Shown in pieces: positions 45,001 to 53,035 of a stretch of DNA of 64,000 bases. The stretch's first letter is position 1. Every line of letters starts with the position of its first letter. A program made the position numbers and the translations under genes. This DNA is from Gammaproteobacteria bacterium. Its GTDB lineage: Bacteria > Pseudomonadota > Gammaproteobacteria > Pseudomonadales > Azotimanducaceae. Location: NCBI GenBank assembly GCA_009843635.1, contig VYDB01000112.1, positions 1 through 64,000 of the forward strand, given 5' to 3'. Below the pieces are notes generated by a model. That model searched no databases and was not told the origin of the DNA. It saw nothing but the letters and a program-made list of their open reading frames with translations.

Positions 45001-45919
45001 CCATGAGCGGAACCCGACAACCGACGAACCCTATGTCTCGCAGACCGTGCCGCGGGGCGACTACGCCCGAGTGCTGGCGGAGTTCTGGGCCGATGGGCCT
45101 GACTCCGAAACGCCTCCAGGCCACTGGTTCGTCATTGCCAACGCCGTGAACGACCATCCGCAGCTCCAGCGCCGCTTCGAGGGGCGCGGCCCGGAGCTCG
45201 ATCGGCTCGAATGGGATGTCAAGACCTACTTTGCCCTTGGCGGCGCGATGCACGACGCTGCCATCGCCGCCTGGGGCGTCAAGGGCTGGTACGACGTCAT
45301 CCGGCCGATCTCGGCGCTGCGAGCCATGGCGGATCTCGGCCAGAGCAGCGATCCGAACCGGCCCTCGTACCATGAGCACGGGATTCCGCTGATAGCGGGC
45401 TTCATCGAATTGATCGACGATGAGGATCCGCTGCGGGGGGAGATGAACGAACATGTGGGCAAACCGAAATTCCGCACTTGGCGTGGGCCGGACCACGTTT
45501 CAGACCCCGCGGTGGACGTGGCCGGCGTCGGCTGGATACGCGCCGAGGATTGGTGGCCGTACCAGCGCCCCACCTTCGTGACGCCGCCCTTCGCAGGCTA
45601 TGTGTCGGGGCACTCGACCTATTCCCGGGCTGCGGCGGAAGTGCTGACGGCGCTGACCGGCGATCCCTACTTTCCGGGCGGCATGAGTGCTTTTGCAATC
45701 TCCGCCAACGACTTCCTGGTTTTCGAGGCTGGACCGAGCGTTGACCTGACTCTACAGTGGGCCACTTACCGGGATGCTGCGGATCAATGCAGCCTGTCAC
45801 GCATCTGGGGCGGCATACATCCTCCGTTCGACGATATTCCCGGGCGCCTGATGGGCAGAGAGATCGGTCGCGATGCGTTCGCCGAAGCGGTGCGGCACTT
45901 CGACGGCTTGGTTGACTGA
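42080..45919 (+). CDS. Lipoprotein fusing FG-GAP/ASPIC propeller to a vanadium-haloperoxidase/PAP2 domain
   Basis: 1279 aa. Signal peptide with lipobox VAGC then a Gly run and a Pro-rich linker. Residues about 60-500 hold repeated DGDGDLD calcium-binding FG-GAP/VCBS blades, followed by an ASPIC/UnbV segment (VGARILLAAGG, VLGLGTADRVDRLEVLWPDG) and a small Ig-like domain (HYHFSHWIVSGGEV). Residues about 670-1279 are a vanadium-dependent haloperoxidase/PAP2 fold with every vanadate ligand motif: K1068-x6-R1075-P, S1176-G-H1178 and S1240-R1241-x5-H1247. It could be a surface haloperoxidase or a phosphatase. GGAG precedes ATG 42080, 47 bases after the receptor gene, so the two are probably co-transcribed. 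Confidence 0.88.
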   Translation: MRRVLPALPLLLSVMVAGCGGGGGGSPTPPAPTPPPGGTDQPPPAPEPPPDERPMPGFTDVTDGSGIAFTVGFADNMRNIEVPIVVPSGVAAGDYDGDGDVDLFIVRGDKGPNLLYRNQGGMVFVEVAAEAGVAHTRSGNRVWRHGSPALADLDGDGDLDLLVPGLDGDPSFVFANAGNGTFADRTPGSGLDSMRAEYSMSPAFGDYDLDGDLDLALGHWGTPRDFIGGVGDTETLWRNDSEGGRIRFTSVSEPAGIAPSVILNADPLISQRTFDPTFTPTFARIDDDEYPDFLMVSDFNFTQVFLNNRDGTFRNVTDHSVIIDGNGMGSAVGDYDGDGDLDWFVSSILAIGPDVPSHLSRIGNRLYRNDNGRFVDATDAAGVADGGWGWGSCFIDFDNDGNLDIYHTNGWFEFDRYGGFTKDESRAFLSNGTGAFAERSDPLGLNDAEQGRGVVCADFDNDGDVDILLLHGNPDNAATLYRNDACCGNEAESNNFLGVRLQGRLPNSSAVGARILLAAGGQEHLREVTLGSNFASHNPTAQVLGLGTADRVDRLEVLWPDGARTLMEAVAVNQYLDIEHPEYDPDESAGIRLTVVQGSGSGAYERGQEVAIRAEEPAEHYHFSHWIVSGGEVRDAYSAETVVTLLDQSVTVTARYLPGVSSAQAASAARRWNEVLLQAIRNDYARPTVHARNLFHVSAAMHDAWSAVEGSGSSWLLGRERAGAACPFDGLPKMADEEAARTAALSFAAYRIIRHRFDDSPGAAQIFRDTETLMQALQLDAGIDTTAYQDGSAAALGNHIADCYLRFGLADGSNEAADYTNRAYQPVNEPLEPTQPGNPNITDLNRWQPLSLPEFIDQAGNPADSTPAFLSPEWGAVVPFALSEDDRTVYERDGFEYWVYHDPGEPPRIDGPLAENYKWAFALVAVWGSHLDPADGAMMDISPAGIGNVASYPESFEDHPAFFNTEAGGDPGIGHERNPTTDEPYVSQTVPRGDYARVLAEFWADGPDSETPPGHWFVIANAVNDHPQLQRRFEGRGPELDRLEWDVKTYFALGGAMHDAAIAAWGVKGWYDVIRPISALRAMADLGQSSDPNRPSYHEHGIPLIAGFIELIDDEDPLRGEMNEHVGKPKFRTWRGPDHVSDPAVDVAGVGWIRAEDWWPYQRPTFVTPPFAGYVSGHSTYSRAAAEVLTALTGDPYFPGGMSAFAISANDFLVFEAGPSVDLTLQWATYRDAADQCSLSRIWGGIHPPFDDIPGRLMGREIGRDAFAEAVRHFDGLVD

Positions 45920-45959
45920 GGGCATGGCATCGTCGTCCACACGCAAAAGGAGACCCGAG

Positions 45960-46409
45960 ATGGACCAATCCGAACTGACCAACCTTGAACGCATGCGCAT
46001 CCAGATGGAGTACGCCGTACCGCTCATCCGCGACCTGCAGCGCCTGCTCGGCGAGGAGACGGTCAAGGAGGCGTTGGCGAGCCGGGTGGCGCTTCTGGCG
46101 GAGGAGCAGGCGCAGCCGGGGTCCAAGGCGGACTTCAGCCGGATGGAGGCCGGCATGGAACTCTACGCACGCGGCGGCGCCCTTGACTACGACGTCATCG
46201 CCTCGGACGGCGACCGTTTTGACGTGAACATCACCCGCTGCGACTACATGCGGATGATGGAGGACTTGGACGCACGCGACATCGGCCACCTGCTGATCTG
46301 CAATCTCGACTATCCCATCGCCGCCCGGGCTGGGATGGACCTAGCCCGTTCCCAAACGCAAATGCAGGGCGCCTCCTTCTGCGACTTCCGCTATCGGCGC
46401 AGGGCTTGA
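45960..46409 (+). CDS. ATC hydrolase-like protein
   Basis: 149 aa. The C-terminus DLARSQTQMQGASFCDFRYRR is the signature of the L-2-amino-thiazoline-4-carboxylate hydrolase family, with the conserved Cys-Asp-Phe-Arg; earlier parts (ITRCDYMRMMEDL, LLICNLDYPIA) fit too. Known members open a thiazoline ring to give cysteine derivatives; most are uncharacterised. AAGGAG before ATG 45960 decides the start; the longer frame from 45873 is a shadow of the preceding gene. It follows the haloperoxidase gene by 40 bases and likely shares its transcript. Confidence 0.75.
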   Translation: MDQSELTNLERMRIQMEYAVPLIRDLQRLLGEETVKEALASRVALLAEEQAQPGSKADFSRMEAGMELYARGGALDYDVIASDGDRFDVNITRCDYMRMMEDLDARDIGHLLICNLDYPIAARAGMDLARSQTQMQGASFCDFRYRRRA

Positions 46410-46410
46410 A

Positions 46411-48156
46411 CTAGTTCCGTTCAAAAGCTCGATATCTCACCCAATCGAAGTCGGCGTATGAACCGGTTTCCTGCCCATTGCCAGTGGCATAGACCCCTAG
46501 GTAGGCGCCGGTATAGCCACGGCTTAAGGCGTGGGTCGCCGAAGTCTCCACGAAGGCCACCGAGGTCGCCCCGCCGTCAAGCGAATGGCCGAACCGGTAA
46601 CGGCCGCCCTTGGACTCCAAGTGCAGATGGATGTTTCCGCCATAGCCATCCACCGAAGCGCGACGCAATTCCCTGGGCGCGGTGCCGGGTTCCGCCAACA
46701 TGAGCTTCAGGAAATGGCCCCTCGCCTCGCGTGACAAGGTGAAGGTTAGGTAGTTGTCATCCTTTTGCACAAGGACCATACCTGCTTCCGCCGACGATGC
46801 CTTGGGTTCAAACCGCATGCTGAGGCGATAGCGGAAGTCGCTCTCCGTTTGCCTGGTGCCCATGAGGCTGGCGCGCCCCCGTTCCTGGATCACGTCGGGC
46901 TTCGCGTGGAGGCGCAGAAATCCCGGACGCTGGCTCAAGGAGTAGGTTCCCGCCCGCGGCACCCGGCGAAAATTCCATTGAAGATCGAGCTGGCCAGCCT
47001 CAAATTCATCGACAAAGGCCAGTTTGCGGCGTTGCCGAGTGTCCTTGAGCGGCAATGGCAACCTTCGCTCAATACGACCGGTTTGCGGCGCCACCACCGG
47101 CCACTCGTGCTTGACTTCCTTCCACTCAAAGGGCTCCCGCTCCCAGGTCACGGGTGCCAGGAAGGTCTCGCGGCCCATGTTCGAGCGCCGTTGCTCGTCG
47201 CCGCGAATGCCGAGCGCCACCATGAACCAGCGTCCATCGGCAAGCTCCACGAGGTCCGCGTGCCCAGTGCTGTTGACCCAATTGTCGTAACTGAGATGAC
47301 GTGCGGTCATGATGGGGTTGCGGGCGTTGGAAATGTAGGGGCCGCGTATGTCATCGCTGACCGCGATCATGGCCGCGTGGTTGAAGTGGGTGCCGCCTTC
47401 AGCGACCAGCAGATAGTAGCGGCCGTCGCGTTTGTAGATGTGCGGTCCCTCGGCCCAAGTGCCGCCGCAGGCCCCACGCCAAAGAAAGTGGCGCTCGCCG
47501 GTCAGTTGCCAATTGTCCGAGTTCAATTCCTGCATCCAGATCTCGCCCTCCCCGGGGAAATTGGGCTTCTCCGGCACTTGGGTGCCCAAGTACCAAGCCC
47601 GCCCGTCATCGTCGAAGAAAATGTCCGGGTCTATGCCCGGCGCGTTCTCAATGACCACCGGTTTCGACCATGGACCTTGAACCCGCTCCGCGGTGACCAC
47701 GAAGTTGACCATCTTGGCCGGACTCCCGTCGGCCGGGGCATGGACGTTGGTGGTGATCACGTGGAAGACGCCCTCGTGGTAGCGGATGCTCGGGGCGTGC
47801 AAGCCGCCGTTTGACTGCACATCCACCAGGTTCACTGCATCGCGGGCGTAGTCCGGGTCTTGCAGGGCGTATCCGACCAATTCCCAGTTGACCAGGTCGC
47901 GGCTGTGGTGAATGGGCAGCCCAGGGAAGTACTCGAAGGATGAGTTCACCAAGTAGAAGTCATCGCCAACCCGGACGATTGACGGGTCGGGGTAGCTGCC
48001 GAGCAAGATCGGGTTGGTGAAGGTAGCTGTCCTGATGCCGGCACCTTCCGGTTCAGCGGCCATGGCGGAGCCCATGATCCACGCTGCGATGAGAGCGAGT
48101 AAAAGAGATGATGGAAATCCCCGATTCCTGCGCCAGTTCGTTCGCCTTCGAAACAC
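46411..48156 (-). CDS. Exported GH43 family glycosidase
   Basis: 581 aa with signal peptide (LLLALIAAWIMGSAMA). Five-blade propeller of GH43: base Asp in LGSYPDPSIVRV, modulating Asp in GIDPDIFFDDDG and acid Glu in WAEGPHIYK. The C-terminal 190 residues are a beta-sandwich of the kind found after GH43 xylosidases. Expected to act on beta-xylosides or alpha-arabinofuranosides in the periplasm. The start is GTG 48156 with AGGAAGG nine bases before it. Stops one base from the converging ATC gene. Confidence 0.92.
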   Translation of the reverse strand: MFRRRTNWRRNRGFPSSLLLALIAAWIMGSAMAAEPEGAGIRTATFTNPILLGSYPDPSIVRVGDDFYLVNSSFEYFPGLPIHHSRDLVNWELVGYALQDPDYARDAVNLVDVQSNGGLHAPSIRYHEGVFHVITTNVHAPADGSPAKMVNFVVTAERVQGPWSKPVVIENAPGIDPDIFFDDDGRAWYLGTQVPEKPNFPGEGEIWMQELNSDNWQLTGERHFLWRGACGGTWAEGPHIYKRDGRYYLLVAEGGTHFNHAAMIAVSDDIRGPYISNARNPIMTARHLSYDNWVNSTGHADLVELADGRWFMVALGIRGDEQRRSNMGRETFLAPVTWEREPFEWKEVKHEWPVVAPQTGRIERRLPLPLKDTRQRRKLAFVDEFEAGQLDLQWNFRRVPRAGTYSLSQRPGFLRLHAKPDVIQERGRASLMGTRQTESDFRYRLSMRFEPKASSAEAGMVLVQKDDNYLTFTLSREARGHFLKLMLAEPGTAPRELRRASVDGYGGNIHLHLESKGGRYRFGHSLDGGATSVAFVETSATHALSRGYTGAYLGVYATGNGQETGSYADFDWVRYRAFERN

Positions 48157-48284
48157 CAGTGGTCACCTTCCTAAACTAAAGCGTGAGCGCGAATTAAAGC
48201 GCCCCCCATGGCGCACAATCAATTGCAGGCACTGTCCAGTTCCATATAATTGCGCCGCTTCCAACCCCGGATATTGGATTGATC

Positions 48285-48740
48285 GTGAAGCGGAAATTGA
48301 TGGTCGTGGTGGCATCGCTAGTTATGGGCGGCGCGTTGCATGGCAGTGTTGCGGCATCCGATTCCGCCGACGAGATTCGGGCACGGCTCAAGCCCTTTGG
48401 CGATGTGTGCCGGGTCGGGCAGGATTGCGGTGGCCTCGAAGGCGGGGCCGGGGGGGCGATGAGTGCCCCCACCGTGGCCGCGGTCGGGGCGGCCACCGGA
48501 TTGAGCGGCCAGCAAATCTACGATCGGTTCTGCTTTGCTTGCCATAACACCGGCGTTGGGGAGGCGCCCCTATTCGGCAGCCTGGAGCAGTGGCAGCCGC
48601 GCATCGACCAAGGCATGCAGCAAATGCTCGCCGTATCGCTCACCGGCCGGGGCCTGATGCCGCCCAAGGGCACCTGCGTCACTTGCTCCGACGACGAGAT
48701 GCAGGCGGCGATTCAGTACATGGTGGACAGCGCCCAATAA
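48285..48740 (+). CDS. Cytochrome c5-like protein
   Basis: About 151 aa, periplasmic. Signal peptide ends near LHGSVAA; heme site CFACHNTG (CxxCH) and axial Met in RGLMPPKG; CVTCSDDEM gives the extra cysteine pair that marks cytochrome c5. A small electron carrier, often for terminal oxidases. GTG 48285 is chosen; TTG 48279 and ATG 48300 are alternatives. Confidence 0.9.
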   Translation: MKRKLMVVVASLVMGGALHGSVAASDSADEIRARLKPFGDVCRVGQDCGGLEGGAGGAMSAPTVAAVGAATGLSGQQIYDRFCFACHNTGVGEAPLFGSLEQWQPRIDQGMQQMLAVSLTGRGLMPPKGTCVTCSDDEMQAAIQYMVDSAQ

Positions 48741-48748
48741 GCTTGGGC

Positions 48749-50287
48749 CTACCGTCCCACCATCTTGTCCCAATCTATGGCGCGGTAGCTGAGCGCCTCC
48801 GCGACTTCCTGCACGCCGATGGCTTCGGTTTGATTCAGGTCGCTGATCGTCCAGGCCACCTTGATGATCTTGTGGTAGCTCCGGCCGGATAGGCGGTAGG
48901 TATCGATGGCTTCGGTGAGCAGCGCTTGGGCGGCGCTGTCGATCGGTGCCTGCTTGGCGGCGATGGGACCGGGGAGCTGGCTGTTCAAAACCCCTTGCCG
49001 AGCGACCTGCCGTTGGCGAACGGCGGCGACGGCGGCGGCCTGCGCGGCGGTGTCCGTGGCCGGCTCGCCGCGTTCCGCGAGCACTTCCTTGGGCAGGCTG
49101 GGCAGCCAGAGCTGCATGTCAATGCGGTCCAACAAGGGGCCGGAGATGCGCGCTTGGTAGGCCTGCACGTGGCGCGGCTGGCAGCGGCAGGCGCCTTGGA
49201 CGCAGACCCGCCCTGCCGGGCAGGGGTTCATGGCGGCGATTAGCTGGAAGTTGGCGGGATAGGTGACTCGGTAGTTGGCGCGGGCGATGGAGGCCTGTTG
49301 GGATTCGAGCGGTTCGCGCAACAGGTTCAGCACCCGGGGTTGGAAGTGCGGCATCTCGTCCAGGAAAAGCACGCCGTGGTGGGCGAGCGCCGCCTCGCCG
49401 GGGGACGCTTGGCCGCCGCCGCCGATGATGGCGGGCGCGGTGGCCGAGTGATGTGGATCCCGCCAAGGAATCGCTTCGTAGGCGTCGCGCATGAGGCCAG
49501 CGCTCGAATAGATGGCGGCCACCTCCAAGGCTTGGGATTCGGTGAGTTTCGGCAGCAGATTCAGCAGGCTGCGGGCCAGCATGGTCTTGCCGACGCCGGG
49601 CGGGCCGACCATGAGGAAGTGGTGGCCACCGGCAGCGGCCACCTGTAAGGCCCGCTTGGCGGTTCGCTGGCCCTTCACCAAGCTCAGCAGATCGACGGCC
49701 GCCTTCGGCTCCGGCCTTGGCGAGGTGCGGGCCCCCGCCCCCTGCGGTTTGCTTGGGTCGGCCAGCAACGCGAGCACGTCAGTCAAGTGAGCGCAGGGAA
49801 CGACCGCCCGTGAACTGATCAGCGCCGCTTCCGCCCGGTTGGCTTCCGGCACCACCAAAATGGCGTTCTCGTCGTTCATGGCCAACGCCGCAGGCAGCAC
49901 GCCCCGGGTGTGCCGCAGAGTGCCGTAGAGGCCCAATTCGGCCAGAAACTCGAAGCGATGCAAGTGTTGGGCCGGCACTTGGTTGGTGGCGGCCAAGAGG
50001 CTGATGGCGATGGCGAGGTCGAAGCGCCCGCCCTGCTTGGCGAGATCCGCCGGCGCTAGATTGACCACCACCCGGCCTTGGGGAAAGCGCAACTGGTTGT
50101 TCTCTATGGCGCTGCGCACCCGGTCGCGGGCTTCGCGCACCGCGGTTTCGGGCAGCCCCACCAAGTTGAAGCGCGGCAACCCGCCGCCGACGTGGGCCTC
50201 CACCGTGACCTTGGGCGCGGCCATGCCCAGCTGCGCCCGTGTGCGTACCGCCGCGTTGGCGGGCTTGTTCTCCGTTGAAGCGTCCAT
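48749..50287 (-). CDS. comM: ComM/YifB family Mg-chelatase-like AAA ATPase
   Basis: 512 aa. N-terminal Lon-like fold (VTVEAHVGGGLPRFNLVGLP), central AAA+ ATPase with Walker A VGPPGVGKTML and Walker B GVLFLDEMPHF, a CPAGRVCVQGACRCQP zinc-like cysteine cluster and the C-terminal domain RLSGRSYHKIIKVAWTISDL. ComM is a hexameric helicase that helps branch migration during natural transformation. The first 20 residues are longer and less conserved than in E. coli YifB. Converges with the cytochrome gene, eight bases apart. Confidence 0.94.
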   Translation of the reverse strand: MDASTENKPANAAVRTRAQLGMAAPKVTVEAHVGGGLPRFNLVGLPETAVREARDRVRSAIENNQLRFPQGRVVVNLAPADLAKQGGRFDLAIAISLLAATNQVPAQHLHRFEFLAELGLYGTLRHTRGVLPAALAMNDENAILVVPEANRAEAALISSRAVVPCAHLTDVLALLADPSKPQGAGARTSPRPEPKAAVDLLSLVKGQRTAKRALQVAAAGGHHFLMVGPPGVGKTMLARSLLNLLPKLTESQALEVAAIYSSAGLMRDAYEAIPWRDPHHSATAPAIIGGGGQASPGEAALAHHGVLFLDEMPHFQPRVLNLLREPLESQQASIARANYRVTYPANFQLIAAMNPCPAGRVCVQGACRCQPRHVQAYQARISGPLLDRIDMQLWLPSLPKEVLAERGEPATDTAAQAAAVAAVRQRQVARQGVLNSQLPGPIAAKQAPIDSAAQALLTEAIDTYRLSGRSYHKIIKVAWTISDLNQTEAIGVQEVAEALSYRAIDWDKMVGR

Positions 50288-50400
50288 GGTCGGGCGATTT
50301 GGCTGTTCAGGAACGAGTCATGCTAAGGGGCGTTCCTCTCGTTCTCTACGGCCAATCTCGCAACGGACTGTGCGAAATGTCGTAGGCGAATGCCCTATTT

Positions 50401-50420
50401 TGGTGCAATGCGCTGCACCA
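50401..50420. promoter_or_regulatory. NtrC-like inverted repeat
   Basis: TGGTGCA-N6-TGCACCA. The halves are exact NtrC half-sites, but in the outward order rather than the usual TGCACCA-N4-TGGTGCA. It is about 107 bases before the sigma-54-like -12 position, a usual distance for an NtrC enhancer. Downstream genes are TorF, glnK and amtB, nitrogen-regulated elsewhere. Confidence 0.35.
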
Positions 50421-50513
50421 TTTCGAAGCGTCGGCCCTAGGGCGCGAATTCCTGCTCGAACGGGTCTCTGAATCCGTCATTGTCTGTCTCAAGCTTTGTC
50501 CGTTGTTGGCAGT

Positions 50514-50529
50514 TGGCACGAATCCTGAA
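50514..50529 (+). promoter_or_regulatory. Sigma-54-like promoter, imperfect
   Basis: TGGCACG matches the -24 box exactly; ten bases after the GG the sequence is GA instead of the conserved GC. It is about 77 bases before the TorF start. Candidate only. Confidence 0.3.
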
Positions 50530-50604
50530 TGTGACCTGCGTTGTCCCATTGGACGCTGGGCCGCCTTGGTGGCTCATTCACATACTTGAGACAGGGGTTC
50601 ATCC

Positions 50605-51318
50605 ATGAAGAGATTACTCGTGAGCTTGCTGGCCCTTGCCGCTGGCGCCGCCTCGGCTGCGGAGTTTTCCGGCAACGTGACCTATGCAACCGACTACCGC
50701 TTTCGCGGCATTTCCCAAGGCGACCGCTCCCAGGCCATCCAGGGCGGCTTCGACATTGAATTGGAGAACGGCCTCTATTTCGGCACTTGGGCATCGAACG
50801 TGGCCGCTTGGTCCGGCGGCACCATCGAGACCGATTACTACGGCGGTTTCACCGGGGCCATTTCCGACAGCCTCTCCTACAACATCGGGGTGCTCTACTA
50901 CGGCTATCCGGAGGACGACGCCTCCCCGGACCTCGACTACGTTGAGGTCTACGGCAGCGTCAGCATCCAGGACCTCACCGTCGGTGCCGCGTTCTCCGGC
51001 GACTACTTCGCCGGCACCGGTGACTTCTGGTACCTGTACGGCGACTACTCCCTCGGCCTGGTGGAAAACGTCTCCCTCGACCTCCACTTCGGCTGGAACA
51101 TCTTCGACGGCAAGTCCGGTGGCGCGGCCTTCGGCATCGGCGACGTCGGCGATCCCGAGAGCAGCTACATCGACTATTCCGTGGGCCTCGGCACCTCCGG
51201 CATGGGCCTGGACTGGGGCATTGCCCTCGTCGGCACCAACCTGAGCAAGAGCGAGTGCTTCGATGGCTTCTCAGGTTGCGACACCACGGTCGTGGTTTCG
51301 GTATCGAAAAGCCTGTAA
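50605..51318 (+). CDS. TorF family putative porin
   Basis: 237 aa with signal peptide (LLVSLLALAAGAASAA). The start of the mature protein, FSGNVTYATDYRFRGISQGDRSQAIQGG broken here as FSGNVTYATDYRFRGISQ, is the signature of the TorF / Gcw_chp family of outer-membrane beta-barrels; alternating strands run through to the end. Its genes commonly precede glnK-amtB, as here, so it may help ammonium or small nitrogen compounds cross the outer membrane. Function is unproven. Confidence 0.85.
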   Translation: MKRLLVSLLALAAGAASAAEFSGNVTYATDYRFRGISQGDRSQAIQGGFDIELENGLYFGTWASNVAAWSGGTIETDYYGGFTGAISDSLSYNIGVLYYGYPEDDASPDLDYVEVYGSVSIQDLTVGAAFSGDYFAGTGDFWYLYGDYSLGLVENVSLDLHFGWNIFDGKSGGAAFGIGDVGDPESSYIDYSVGLGTSGMGLDWGIALVGTNLSKSECFDGFSGCDTTVVVSVSKSL

Positions 51319-51360
51319 TTGAGCGAAAATCCTTTTGCGATACCCGTAGCTCGCTTATAG

Positions 51361-51747
<387 letters not shown>

Positions 51748-51777
51748 CGCCGGACTCACAGCAAGGAAAAGAAGATT

Positions 51778-53022
51778 GTGGAAGATCTGATTCAAACCAA
51801 CTACGCGCTCGACACCTTCTACTTTTTGGTCATGGGGGTGTTGGTGATGTTCATGGCGCCGGGCTTTGCCATGCTCGAAGCTGGCATGGTTCGCGCCAAG
51901 AACACCTCGGAAATTCTCACCAAGAACGTCGCGCTGTTCGCGATTGCCTGCATCATGTACATGATTTGTGGCTACTACATCATGTACCCAGGTGCGGGCG
52001 AAGGCGCATGGCTGCCCATCTTGGGTCTCGGCATCGGCGAGGAGCACACCGCCGAGGCGGTGCTGGCCTCGGGCGGCGACACCTACTACTCCGCCCGTTC
52101 GGACTACTTCTTCCAAGTGGTGTTCGTGGCGACGGCGATGTCCATCGTCTCCGGCGCCGTGGCCGAACGCATGAAGCTTTGGGCGTTCCTGGCGTTTGCG
52201 GTGGTGATGACCGGATTCATCTACCCCGTGCAGGGCTTCTGGAAGTGGGGCGGCGGGGCCTTGGATGCGCTCGGCTTCGTGGACTTTGCCGGCTCCGGCG
52301 TGGTCCATATGTGCGGTGCCACCGCAGCGCTGGCCGGGGTGCTATTGCTCGGGCCGCGCAGCGGCAAATACGGCGCGGACGGCAGGGTGAACGCCCTGCC
52401 CGGTGCCAACATGCCGTTGGCGACGCTGGGCATGTTCATCCTCTGGTTCGGCTGGTTCGGGTTCAACGGTGGGTCGGAGCTGAAGGTCAGCAACGTCGAT
52501 GAGGCCAACGCGGTGGCGCAGGTTTTCGCCAACACCAACATCGCCGCCTGCGGCGGCTTGGTGGCGGCGTTGATCTTGGCCCGGCTGCTGTTCGGCAAGG
52601 CCGACCTCACCATGGCGTTGAACGGCGCCCTGGCCGGTCTGGTCTCGATCACCGCGTCGCCGTTGACGGGCAGCATCTATGCGTCCGTGTTGGTCGGCGC
52701 TGTTGGCGGGGTCATCGTGGTGTTCTCCATCACGATGCTCGACAAGCTCAAGATCGACGATCCGGTGGGTGCCATATCGGTGCACGGCACGGCTGGCATC
52801 TGGGGGCTGCTGGCAGCCGCCTTCACCGACCCCGAGGGCAGTTTGGGTGCGCAATTGATCGGCATCGTGGTGATCTTCGCCTGGACCTTCATCACCAGCT
52901 TGATTGTCTGGTACGCCCTCAAGAAGGCGATGGGCATCCGCATTTCCGAGGACGAGGAGTACACCGGCGCCGACCTGGCCGAGACGGGCATCGAAGCCTA
53001 CCCGGAGTTCGTGCAGGCCTGA
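51778..53022 (+). CDS. amtB: Ammonium transporter
   Basis: 414 aa, 11 membrane helices expected. Signature DFAGSGVVHMCGATAALAG with the first twin His; the second His is in ISVHGTAGIWG. No long signal peptide is visible at the N-terminus, unlike E. coli AmtB. The start is GTG 51778 with AAGGAAAAG upstream. Forms a trimer gated by GlnK. Confidence 0.95.
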   Translation: MEDLIQTNYALDTFYFLVMGVLVMFMAPGFAMLEAGMVRAKNTSEILTKNVALFAIACIMYMICGYYIMYPGAGEGAWLPILGLGIGEEHTAEAVLASGGDTYYSARSDYFFQVVFVATAMSIVSGAVAERMKLWAFLAFAVVMTGFIYPVQGFWKWGGGALDALGFVDFAGSGVVHMCGATAALAGVLLLGPRSGKYGADGRVNALPGANMPLATLGMFILWFGWFGFNGGSELKVSNVDEANAVAQVFANTNIAACGGLVAALILARLLFGKADLTMALNGALAGLVSITASPLTGSIYASVLVGAVGGVIVVFSITMLDKLKIDDPVGAISVHGTAGIWGLLAAAFTDPEGSLGAQLIGIVVIFAWTFITSLIVWYALKKAMGIRISEDEEYTGADLAETGIEAYPEFVQA

Positions 53023-53035
53023 GCTAGGGACTGCA

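Larger units (their letters stand above)
50288..50604. other. 317-bp gap between comM and the TorF gene
   Basis: No gene seen. Contains the divergent comM promoter and the TorF upstream region, with an inverted repeat (50401-50420) and a sigma-54-like site (50514-50529). Confidence 0.5.

Noticed and set aside
52904..53035. Longer N-terminus for thrC
   Set aside because: These residues overlap the amtB end in another frame and do not resemble threonine synthase.
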